Shown: positions 5,412-13,352 of the stretch, piece after piece | Position numbering within the stretch: position 1 is the stretch's first letter | How the letters are laid out: each line of letters opens with the position of its first letter | NCBI GenBank assembly: GCA_046590205.1 | Contig: JBKJTT010000059.1 | Coordinates: forward strand, 1-16,779 | DNA length: 16,779 nt | Source of the DNA: DATDEW01 sp046590205 | GTDB taxonomy: Bacteria; Bacteroidota; Ignavibacteria; Palsa-1295 | Direction: 5' to 3' | Made by a program: the position numbers and the translations under genes | The notes under the pieces: model-generated | Database searches by the model: none | The model's input: the letters and a program-made list of their open reading frames with translations, nothing else | Told to the model about the DNA's origin: nothing

Positions 5412-8112
5412 TACGGTGCGCCATAAAGTAGGACGAAGCGGAGCGTACACGCTCCTCTTTGTTTTATTTCTATGGAGCACAGATGTATTCTCACAACAAT
5501 TAGATAGCGCCAAAGCAAAGGAAGGCGCTGCAAAAATCACTATTGCAAAACGTCCCGGTTATGACTTACCTGATTCTTTGTATGTTGCCGTTGATTCAGT
5601 TCGGGGAGATATAGACACGATTGTCTATTATAAGGCAAAAGACTCAACGAACTTCGATGTAGTGAATCGTCGTATGATGCTCACAGGTGAATCGAAGCTT
5701 GATTTTCGTACCCAGCATATTAATGCTCATCGCATTGTGATGGATTTTACTGCCGGTACGCTCACAGCAACGAGCGAAACATACGACTCTGTCCTTGCTA
5801 ACTCGCTCACGAAACGCCGACGAATAACTCGCGATACTAATCGTGTCACAAGTCGAGGGGCACCGCTCTTGATAGACGGGACAACGCCGTATGAAGGTGA
5901 GGTTATTGTTTATAACTTCAATACGAAGCAGGGTACTGTCGCACTTGCAACAACGAGCATGGAAGGCGGATTTTATTCAGGCGAAAAGATTAAACAGGTT
6001 GCACCAAAAACACTGTTTGTTCAGAACGGAAGATATACGACGTGTGATGCGCCTACTCCCCACTTTTACTTTGAATCCGCGAGAATGAAGTTGATCTCCG
6101 GTGAGCAGGTATTTGCGCAACCTGTTGTGCTTTATATTGCCGATGTTCCAATTTTTGCATTGCCATTTGGTGTATTTCCTAATCATCAAGGAGGCAGACG
6201 GAGCGGGCTTATTGCGCCGAGTTATAGTACACAATCTTCTCGTGGCTATGGGCTTACCCACTTGGGATACTATCAGATCATAGATGATTATCTGGATGCT
6301 GCAGTGAGGACTGACATCTATACGCGCGGTGGATATAATTTGACGTTCCTTGCTCAATATATGAAGAGGTATCTTCTCAACAGCCCCATCAGACTTGAAC
6401 TTGGATATGGCCGCACACGATATTCTATAGATGATCCCTACTCTGAAGATTTCAAGATCGCGATAGGTATGTCTCGTCTTAATATTGATCCGATTACGAG
6501 CATGTCAGCAAACTTGAGCTTTCAAAGTAACAATTATAATCGCAATAATGCACAGAACATTAACGATGTTGTAAACCAACGAGTATCCTCAAACGCATCA
6601 TTTTCAACTATGTTCGAGGCAATTGACTTTTCATTGAATGCGGATTACTCACGATCACAGAATTTACGCGATGGCACATTTGATGAGACAAGCCCTCGAA
6701 TTAGTTGGGGAAAAAGAACACCGATTACTCCCTTTGGAGAGTTAGAAGACGAAGGATTTGGTGCTACCCTTCGTAGTTTACAGATATCGTATGGCGGCTC
6801 TGCTTCACGAAGTGTAAGTAAAACATTACTTGTAGTAAACCAAGATACATCAAGGGGTATATTAGCAGATACAAGTTTTAAAGTCAGAGAACAATTTTCT
6901 ATTAGTCATTCCCCTGGTATTTCTATTTCTCCAAAACTTGGCTATATTTCACTTACGCCATCATTTAATTATGGTGAACGTTGGTTCATCAGGCGTAAAA
7001 CAAAGTCGTCAAGACTTTCTGTCAATGAGTACAATGGTACGTTTGATACAACGGTTGTCTTCGATGAAAGCATTGAACGAGGACTTTTCCGTGAGTCAAG
7101 TTATAACTACGGTATCTCAATGAACACGACCATGTATGGTACTGCGAACCTCGGTATTTTTGGGTTAAAAGCATTGCGGCATACAGTACAGCCTGGTATT
7201 TCATTTAATTATACGCCAGATCTTTCTGCCAATGGCAAAGCATATTATACAAATCCAAAAACATTGCTTGAGGAGTCATATAGTATCTATGAAGAGGATG
7301 GCGGATATACAGGGTCTCAACGCTCAGGTACTTTGAGTTTTGGTATTGGGAATAATTTTGAAGCAAAAGTAGATAACAAAGTATCTGAAGACTCATCATA
7401 TGAATCAAAGGTAAAACTACTCAATATTAATTTGAATACGGGGTATGATGTTATTCAAAACCGTTTCTCACCGTTATCGATCAATGGTAACTCTCAGATC
7501 GGTACCCTATTTAGCTTATCAGGAAGTGCAAACTTTTCATGGTATCCAAGAAATTATCAAGGGGGTGATTCAACTGAACGAACACTTTTGTCGAACGGTC
7601 AAGGCATATTTCGGACTACCAACATCAACTTTTCACTCGATGGTAACTTCTCATCAAGCGAATCAACTGAAGGTGAGAATATAGACTCGCTCTACCGTCT
7701 TTTTGATATTACTTCGCCCGATGCGGAGAGACAGATGATGATGGGTGGTAATTATCCGGGAAAATTTATTAATATTCCGTACAGTCCGAAGTGGAATATC
7801 GGTTACGGGTTAACTTACGGTGAAAACTATAATAGTATCGGTATTAATCGTACATTTACAGGTAATGCCAGCATCTCACTTTCCTTAACGAAACATTGGC
7901 GCATCTCAACTTATACTTCATACGATTTTGTTGCCAAGGAGGTAACTGTCCCAAGCATAAGCATATCACGCGATCTGCATTGTTGGGAATTGAACTTTAC
8001 TTACAATCCAATTGGTATTATTAAAGGATTTAATTTGGAGTTGCGTATAAAAGCAGATATGCTTAAAGACATTAAGCTGACACGTCAGGAAAGGACCTAT
8101 GGCACATTCTGA
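5404..8112 (+). CDS. LptD-like outer-membrane LPS assembly protein
   Basis: LptD forms with LptE the outer-membrane barrel that inserts lipopolysaccharide in the outer leaflet. This 902-residue protein has an N-terminal hydrophobic signal segment (AYTLLFVLFLW, then VFSQQ near residue 31), an OstA/LptA-like beta-jellyroll region around 80-230, and a beta-barrel made of alternating aromatic/polar strands to the C-terminus. Family marks are the TTCDAP segment, PVVLYIADVPIFALPFGVFP and GGRRSGLIAPSY (263-274). It ends in Phe, the usual BAM-recognised last residue. There are exactly two cysteines, Cys214 and Cys860, which could form the single N-to-C disulfide. It overlaps queC by 8 nt and tilS by 14 nt. 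The stretch 6780-7450 looks more AT-rich, with more TTA, AGA and AGG codons than its neighbours. Confidence 0.86.
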   Translation: MINTVRHKVGRSGAYTLLFVLFLWSTDVFSQQLDSAKAKEGAAKITIAKRPGYDLPDSLYVAVDSVRGDIDTIVYYKAKDSTNFDVVNRRMMLTGESKLDFRTQHINAHRIVMDFTAGTLTATSETYDSVLANSLTKRRRITRDTNRVTSRGAPLLIDGTTPYEGEVIVYNFNTKQGTVALATTSMEGGFYSGEKIKQVAPKTLFVQNGRYTTCDAPTPHFYFESARMKLISGEQVFAQPVVLYIADVPIFALPFGVFPNHQGGRRSGLIAPSYSTQSSRGYGLTHLGYYQIIDDYLDAAVRTDIYTRGGYNLTFLAQYMKRYLLNSPIRLELGYGRTRYSIDDPYSEDFKIAIGMSRLNIDPITSMSANLSFQSNNYNRNNAQNINDVVNQRVSSNASFSTMFEAIDFSLNADYSRSQNLRDGTFDETSPRISWGKRTPITPFGELEDEGFGATLRSLQISYGGSASRSVSKTLLVVNQDTSRGILADTSFKVREQFSISHSPGISISPKLGYISLTPSFNYGERWFIRRKTKSSRLSVNEYNGTFDTTVVFDESIERGLFRESSYNYGISMNTTMYGTANLGIFGLKALRHTVQPGISFNYTPDLSANGKAYYTNPKTLLEESYSIYEEDGGYTGSQRSGTLSFGIGNNFEAKVDNKVSEDSSYESKVKLLNINLNTGYDVIQNRFSPLSINGNSQIGTLFSLSGSANFSWYPRNYQGGDSTERTLLSNGQGIFRTTNINFSLDGNFSSSESTEGENIDSLYRLFDITSPDAERQMMMGGNYPGKFINIPYSPKWNIGYGLTYGENYNSIGINRTFTGNASISLSLTKHWRISTYTSYDFVAKEVTVPSISISRDLHCWELNFTYNPIGIIKGFNLELRIKADMLKDIKLTRQERTYGTF

Positions 8113-9763
8113 TATAGGAAACCTTGAAGCACTCACGACGCTTGCTCTCTCCGAGCTTGGAGTGAATATGTCCACGCGTATCCTCTGCGCGGTCAGTGGC
8201 GGAGCGGACTCTGTTACGATGGCAACGGTGCTTTCACGCATCCATAAGAATGGTCAGTTCGGCGGACTTGGGATCATACATATCAATCATTCGCTTCGAG
8301 GTGCAGAGTCAGATGGAGACCAAGCGCATGTGCATGAATTGGCTCTGTCGCTTGATATTAAACTTCATTCGTTCAAAGTTGATACGAACGCTCGCGCTGC
8401 TGAGAAAAGTGTTGGCATTGAAGAAGCAGCGCGCGACAATCGATACGAACGCTTCATCGAAGTTGCCAAAGCGCATCGGTACGATATGGTCGTTACAGCT
8501 CATACTGCTAATGATAATCTTGAGACGGTACTTAATAATATGATTCGTGGTGCGGGGTTGAAAGGTCTTCGTGGCATCCCTCCCAAGCGTGCGCTTACCG
8601 ATATGGTAGATGTTGTTCGTCCGTGGCTTGATATTGAACGCGAAGATGTCGTTCGCTATGCGCATGAGAATAACATAGCGTATCGCAATGACTCATCGAA
8701 TGATTCATTGCAGTTTCTTCGTAATCGTCTTCGCCATGTTGTTATCCCTGCTCTGCAGGAGGCATTCCCCGGCAGGAATATCTATGATGGTTTCCGCCGT
8801 ACGGTAAAGAACATCAGTGAGATGACGACTCAGTTTGAGGAGAACGTCCGTGTTCTTGCGAAGTGGTGTCAGATGGAATTGCCCGATACGTATGTCCGTC
8901 GTGATGCGTACGCCTGTGCAGAGTTCGCTATCGGCGGGGGAGATGATGCCTTCCGAAGAGCATTTGTGATTGAGATATTGGAAAAATATCTTTCAGAGCC
9001 GTTTAGTATCTCTCTTGACTCTCTTCAGACGATGATCATTCGCGGGTTCATGGATGAATACGAACGACGTGAACTCCTGCTCACCTCCGATGTACTTATC
9101 ACACGTGAAGAAGTACCACGTAAGGAGTCAGACGATGGATACCCTTTTGCTGATGATTATGACGATGATTTTGGTCAGGACTTTGACGATGCACTCGGAA
9201 GCCACTTTGAGGATGAAGAAGAGGATGAATCGGAGGAAGGGGAGGACGATGATGGTAGTTCCGAAAGCGTGTTTAATCGCGATACAGAACAGCTTATTGT
9301 CATCGAGCGTCTTCGACCACTTCCTGATGATTGGCAGACTCGTATTTCGATAGGTGATGAGATAGAAACATCGGTTGGGATGATACATGCAAAAACTATT
9401 TCTCCGATGGAGGTATCATTTACCGAAGGAAGTGCGTATTTCGATCTTGGTAAACTCGAAGGTCGTCAGTTACTCCTTCGCCCGTGGCAAGAAGGTGACA
9501 AGATGAAGCCGTTCGGGATGGACGGGCACACAAAACTTATCAGTGACATCTTAAACGAAGCAGGTGTATCGAGTTATCATAAGAAGAAGTGTATCGTGCT
9601 CTGTTTTGCTGATGAACAGGAGCATATTCTTTGGGTACCGGGGTTGCGCGCGGCGGGGTTCGCGACCATCACCAACAGCACCGAAACCGTTCTAACCTTC
9701 GAGCGTATAAAAGTTTACCCCGAGCCGCTTGCCCGAACGAAGGGTTTCGGTAGGATGTTTTAG
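8099..9763 (+). CDS. tilS: tRNA(Ile)-lysidine synthetase with acidic insert
   Basis: TilS attaches lysine to C34 of the CAU-anticodon tRNA-Ile so that it reads AUA. The PP-loop SGGADS is at residues 33-38, with INHSLRG at 62-68, the GIEEAARDNRYERF segment at 106-119, TAHTANDNLETVL at 133-145 and DSSN/RNRLRH at 198-213. The C-terminal TilS domain (about 457-535) begins LLLRPWQEGDKMKPFG and includes LNEAGVSSYHKK and LWVPGLRAAGF. At 554 residues it is longer than the usual 430-470. Most of the excess is a low-complexity acidic segment (345-385, 23 Asp/Glu of 41) between the middle and C-terminal domains. The ATG at 8099 is preceded by AGGAAAGG; an internal ATG at residue 24 is less likely. It overlaps the LptD-like gene by 14 nt and ftsH follows, a common bacterial pairing. 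Confidence 0.95.
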   Translation: MAHSDIGNLEALTTLALSELGVNMSTRILCAVSGGADSVTMATVLSRIHKNGQFGGLGIIHINHSLRGAESDGDQAHVHELALSLDIKLHSFKVDTNARAAEKSVGIEEAARDNRYERFIEVAKAHRYDMVVTAHTANDNLETVLNNMIRGAGLKGLRGIPPKRALTDMVDVVRPWLDIEREDVVRYAHENNIAYRNDSSNDSLQFLRNRLRHVVIPALQEAFPGRNIYDGFRRTVKNISEMTTQFEENVRVLAKWCQMELPDTYVRRDAYACAEFAIGGGDDAFRRAFVIEILEKYLSEPFSISLDSLQTMIIRGFMDEYERRELLLTSDVLITREEVPRKESDDGYPFADDYDDDFGQDFDDALGSHFEDEEEDESEEGEDDDGSSESVFNRDTEQLIVIERLRPLPDDWQTRISIGDEIETSVGMIHAKTISPMEVSFTEGSAYFDLGKLEGRQLLLRPWQEGDKMKPFGMDGHTKLISDILNEAGVSSYHKKKCIVLCFADEQEHILWVPGLRAAGFATITNSTETVLTFERIKVYPEPLARTKGFGRMF

Positions 9764-9817
9764 GTTACCAGAGAGGTGCGATTAGCACCCTAATTATAAA
9801 GATTAATAAGGTTACGA

Positions 9818-11950
9818 ATGTATAACAGTTTTGCGTTTGAAGAGCGTAAGGATTCAAATAAAGAAGTTCGTCCATCGAGTAAAGGTGGAGGAAATTCTTC
9901 CGGCGATAAAAAAGGTCCGTTTCCGCCGAAGTTAAAAGGTCAAGGTCCGGGTGGTGAAAACAATATGAACCAGATCTTTAAGACGGTTCTTTTGTGGCTA
10001 CTTATGATTGTCGGTGTCTATGCACTTATCCGGATGTTCAATCCGGGTGGTGACCCAACAGCAGTTGAGGTTTCTACGACATACTATCAAGAACTTCTCA
10101 ATAACAATAAGATCGCATCCGGTGAAGTTGAGCAATACGGTCTGAATATGTATCGTTTTCATGGTACATTGAATCAAAAGGAGAACTTGAAGCCGTTAAA
10201 AGGTGAAAAGGTAGTAATGACCGATAAGTTCGTTACGAATCTTATTCCCGAAACGCTTTCTGAGCAGAACAAGGCATGGACAGAAAAGGCAATTCAGATT
10301 ACCAAACAAGATTCTGATTCTTCATGGACGACAGGTCTTATCAGTTTTCTTCCTTGGATAATCATTATCGCAGTTTGGATAATGATCATGCGTCGTATGC
10401 AAGGTGGCGGCGGCATGAACGGTCCGAAAGGTCTTTTCTCATTCGGTAAGTCAAAAGCAAAGCTTTTGACTGAAGGTGCAACAAAGGTTACGTTCAATGA
10501 TGTATCAGGTTGTGATGAAGCGAAAGTTGAGCTTCACGAAGTTATTGAGTTCTTAAAAGAGCCACAGAAATTCCAACGCTTGGGCGGTAAGATACCCAAA
10601 GGTGTTCTCTTGCTTGGACCTCCGGGCACAGGTAAAACGCTTCTTGCGCGTGCTGTTGCCGGCGAGGCAGGTGTGCCGTTCCTTTCTATCTCCGGTGCGG
10701 ACTTCGTCGAGATGTTCGTCGGTGTCGGTGCATCACGCGTACGTGATCTTTTTGAGCAAGCAAAGAAGAACGCTCCGTGTATCGTTTTTATTGATGAAAT
10801 AGATGCAGTCGGTCGTCATCGCGGCGCAGGCATGGGCGGCGGACATGATGAGCGTGAACAAACACTTAACCAGCTCCTCGTCGAGATGGATGGATTCGAG
10901 CAGAATAGCGGCGTTATCATGATCGCAGCGACCAACCGTCCTGACGTACTTGACCCTGCACTTCTTCGTCCGGGTCGTTTCGATAGACAAGTGGTCGTTG
11001 ATCGCCCTGATCTTCGCGGACGCGAAGGCATCTTGCGTGTCCATACACGTACAGTACCGCTTTCTCCGGATGTTGACCTCAATACTCTCGCAAAGGGCAC
11101 TCCGGGTCTCTCTGGTGCTGACCTTGCAAACCTTGTGAACGAAGCTGCGCTTCTTGCCGCTCGTCGCAACGGTGATAGAGTAACAATGCTTGACTTCGAG
11201 AATGCAAAAGATAAAGTGATGATGGGTGTTGAGCGCAGATCAGTTATCATTAGCGACGAGGAAAAGAAAATTACTTCCTATCATGAGTGCGGACACGTAC
11301 TTGTTGCGAAGAAGATACCTGAAGCTGACCCTGTCCATAAAGTAACGATCATCCCTCGCGGTAGAGCATTGGGTGTTACTACATATTTACCGATAGATGA
11401 GAAGCATACATACTCGAAAGAGTATCTTGAAGCAGTGATAGCGTATGCACTTGGTGGTAGAGCTGCAGAAAAACTTATTTTCAATCGCATAACTACCGGT
11501 GCAGGTAACGACATCGAACGCGCAACAGATATAGCCCGCAAGATGGTATGCGATTGGGGAATGAGCGAGAAGCTTGGTCCGCTCAAGTACGGAGCGGCAG
11601 AGCATGAAGTGTTTTTAGGGCGTGATTACGGTCAACAGAAGAACTTCTCCGAAAATACAGGTCGTATTATAGATGATGAAATACGCGGTATCGTTGAACG
11701 CGGATTGCATCGCGCAGAAGCTATCCTCGCAGAGAACATTGATGAGTTACATCGTATCTCAAATGCACTTTTAGAGCGTGAAACCCTTGAAGGACATGAG
11801 TTAGACACTATCTTAAATGGTGGCACACTCCCGCCGTTCGAGAAAAGAGTAGAGCCACAGCCGACACAAGAACGCAAGTTCAAGATAGCCGACGATGTGG
11901 TAACGCCGCCGCTTAAAGACCTCGGTGGTATCGCTCCGATGCCTGCTTAG
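9818..11950 (+). CDS. ftsH: ATP-dependent zinc metalloprotease FtsH
   Basis: FtsH is a hexameric inner-membrane AAA+ protease that extracts and degrades membrane and short-lived cytosolic proteins. The 710-residue protein has a Gly/Lys/Pro-rich cytoplasmic leader (1-50), membrane segment 1 (about 54-72), a periplasmic part and membrane segment 2 (about 174-191). The AAA domain carries Walker A GPPGTGKT (267-274), the pore loop MFVG (299-302), Walker B IVFIDE (322-327) and the second region of homology with RPGRFDR (384-390). The protease site is HECGH (489-493), an HExxH with Cys where HEAGH is usual, and the third zinc ligand is Asp565 in GAGNDIE. The ATG is 54 nt after tilS; a start at Met50 is possible, but leaders of this kind are common in Bacteroidota. 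A strong terminator follows. Confidence 0.97.
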   Translation: MYNSFAFEERKDSNKEVRPSSKGGGNSSGDKKGPFPPKLKGQGPGGENNMNQIFKTVLLWLLMIVGVYALIRMFNPGGDPTAVEVSTTYYQELLNNNKIASGEVEQYGLNMYRFHGTLNQKENLKPLKGEKVVMTDKFVTNLIPETLSEQNKAWTEKAIQITKQDSDSSWTTGLISFLPWIIIIAVWIMIMRRMQGGGGMNGPKGLFSFGKSKAKLLTEGATKVTFNDVSGCDEAKVELHEVIEFLKEPQKFQRLGGKIPKGVLLLGPPGTGKTLLARAVAGEAGVPFLSISGADFVEMFVGVGASRVRDLFEQAKKNAPCIVFIDEIDAVGRHRGAGMGGGHDEREQTLNQLLVEMDGFEQNSGVIMIAATNRPDVLDPALLRPGRFDRQVVVDRPDLRGREGILRVHTRTVPLSPDVDLNTLAKGTPGLSGADLANLVNEAALLAARRNGDRVTMLDFENAKDKVMMGVERRSVIISDEEKKITSYHECGHVLVAKKIPEADPVHKVTIIPRGRALGVTTYLPIDEKHTYSKEYLEAVIAYALGGRAAEKLIFNRITTGAGNDIERATDIARKMVCDWGMSEKLGPLKYGAAEHEVFLGRDYGQQKNFSENTGRIIDDEIRGIVERGLHRAEAILAENIDELHRISNALLERETLEGHELDTILNGGTLPPFEKRVEPQPTQERKFKIADDVVTPPLKDLGGIAPMPA

Positions 11951-11961
11951 TTTTATTATTC

Positions 11962-11990
11962 AAAGGCGACACAAGTCGCCTTTTGATTTT
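11962..11990 (+). terminator. Rho-independent terminator after ftsH
   Basis: A perfect 9-bp stem, AAAGGCGAC (11962-11970) with GTCGCCTTT (11975-11983), closes an ACAA loop and is followed by TGATTTTT. It ends the long que-lptD-tilS-ftsH block. The next gene's ATG is only 8 nt past the stem. Confidence 0.88.
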
Positions 11991-11991
11991 T

Positions 11992-12852
11992 ATGGCTGAT
12001 CTAAAGAAAAAGCTCACAGCTAATACCGACGGACTTTTCTTCGTTGATAGTACCTGTATAGACTGCGATACCTGCCGTCAGCTTGCTCCTGAAGTTTTTA
12101 CCGAAGATGGTGATTACTCCGTTGTCTTTCACCAACCCGAGAATGACACACAACGTCACCTTGCATCACGCGCGCTTGTTGCATGCCCTACAGGCTCCAT
12201 CGGTACGATAGAAAAGATAGATGTTCGCCCTGCCATAAATGATTTCCCGCTTCTGGTTACTGACAATATCTATTACAACGGGTTTGTCTCACCTGACTCG
12301 TTCGGCGCGTCAAGTTATTTTATCGAGCGAGCGGAAGGGAATTGGATGATAGATTCGCCGAAGTGGATGTTGCACTTGGTAAAGCGATTTGAAGATATGG
12401 GCGGCTTATCAAATATTTTCTTAACCCATCAGGATGATGTTGCCGATGCCGATAGATACGCCAAACACTTCGGAGCAAAACGTATTATTCATCAGCTCGA
12501 ACTTCACTCGCAGCCCGATGCGGAAATAGTCTTGGATGGGGAAGAGGATGTACTCTTTAGCGATGACATTCGTATCATTCACACACCCGGGCATACACGC
12601 GGCTCATGCGTATTACAATATATGAACAAGTACCTCTTTACCGGCGATCATTTATGGTGGAGTAGAAATCGCAAGTCACTTAGCGCAGGTCGGAGCGTTG
12701 CATGGTACTCTTGGCGTGAGCAGGCGCTGTCAATGGAAAAGCTTCTTGGCTATGAGTTCGAATGGGTTTTGCCGGGGCATGGGGAGAAGGTGAACCTATC
12801 ACTTCAAGAGATGAAGTTAGGTTTGGAAACACTTATCGCAAGAATGAAGTAG
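11992..12852 (+). CDS. Ferredoxin-metallo-beta-lactamase fold fusion protein
   Basis: The 286-residue protein joins two domains. The N-terminal part (about 14-73) is a small ferredoxin with CIDCDTC (Cys22, Cys25, Cys28) and a distal CPTGSIG (Cys65), enough for one [4Fe-4S] cluster. The rest (about 85-286) is a metallo-beta-lactamase fold hydrolase/oxidoreductase with HTPGHTRGS (197-205), TGDHLWW (217-223) and LPGHGE (260-265). The first metal motif is THQDDVADAD (145-154), not the classical HxHxDH. Proteins with this layout are known in cyanobacteria and plants, but I know of no firm function. The ATG at 11992 is chosen; an in-frame TTG at 11983 falls inside the terminator stem. It starts 8 nt after the ftsH terminator and converges on the next gene with 3 nt between the stop codons. 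Confidence 0.88.
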   Translation: MADLKKKLTANTDGLFFVDSTCIDCDTCRQLAPEVFTEDGDYSVVFHQPENDTQRHLASRALVACPTGSIGTIEKIDVRPAINDFPLLVTDNIYYNGFVSPDSFGASSYFIERAEGNWMIDSPKWMLHLVKRFEDMGGLSNIFLTHQDDVADADRYAKHFGAKRIIHQLELHSQPDAEIVLDGEEDVLFSDDIRIIHTPGHTRGSCVLQYMNKYLFTGDHLWWSRNRKSLSAGRSVAWYSWREQALSMEKLLGYEFEWVLPGHGEKVNLSLQEMKLGLETLIARMK

Positions 12853-12864
12853 TCCTTACTTCAT
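12844..12864. repeat. Inverted repeat spanning two convergent stop codons
   Basis: ATGAAGTA (12844-12851) and TACTTCAT (12857-12864) are perfect 8-nt inverted arms around GTCCT. The arms contain the last codons and most of the stop codons of the two convergent genes, both of which end in Met-Lys-stop. No T-run follows on either strand, so termination at this site would be weak. Confidence 0.6.
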
Positions 12865-13302
12865 ATTCCGTATCGCATTCAACGCAATATCATGCCGAGC
12901 TTTTGAGGCATTAGAAAGAGTATTAAATTTTCGGCTCTCCATTTGTGTGGCTTCCTGCAATGCAAGAAATTGCATGTTCATTTGTGCCATGTGCATTTCA
13001 ATTGTCTCACCTTGTTTGATGATTCCGAGCGACTTTTTGTGGTCGGACATCTGCTTTTGTATCTTTATCAACCATTGAGTCTGTTTACGCCACTGGTCAA
13101 GCTGTACTTTGGTAAGCGTGTTCGGCGGAGGCATATTGATTGCGCTCTCAAGGGTTCTATCAAGAGTTGTTAGCAAAGCCGCTCTATCATCACGCTGTTT
13201 TGTGTAGATGTCGGCAGTAGCTGGTTTCTTCGGGTCGTTACCGGCATAAGATGCGCTTGCTACGGAGAGCAATACAACAAAAAGTATAATTATTCTCTTC
13301 AT
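12856..13302 (-). CDS. Small exported protein of unknown function
   Basis: A 148-residue protein with an N-terminal Sec signal peptide (MKRIIILFVVLLSVASASYAG, cleavage probably after SYA near residue 20). The mature part is charged, rich in Lys, Gln, Met and Ala, and almost wholly helical in appearance (for example TKVQLDQWRKQTQWLIKIQ, then EMHMAQMNMQFLALQEA), which suggests a periplasmic helical bundle or coiled coil. I recognise no family. The ATG at 13302 has GGAGA upstream on its strand. It is 50 nt downstream of the HEWGTF gene, in the same direction, and converges on the ferredoxin-MBL gene. Confidence 0.78.
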   Translation of the reverse strand: MKRIIILFVVLLSVASASYAGNDPKKPATADIYTKQRDDRAALLTTLDRTLESAINMPPPNTLTKVQLDQWRKQTQWLIKIQKQMSDHKKSLGIIKQGETIEMHMAQMNMQFLALQEATQMESRKFNTLSNASKARHDIALNAIRNMK

Positions 13303-13352
13303 AGAAGTATCTCCAATCTCTATAGCTAACGAATATCGGATAGAACGGTTCT

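Noticed and set aside
9764..9817. Hairpin GGTGC/GCACC between tilS and ftsH as a terminator
   Set aside because: The stem is only 5 bp with no T-run, so it is not convincing as a terminator.
11983..11991. TTG start nine bases upstream for the ferredoxin-MBL gene
   Set aside because: It lies in the last base of the terminator stem and its T-run. The ATG at 11992 is the better start.
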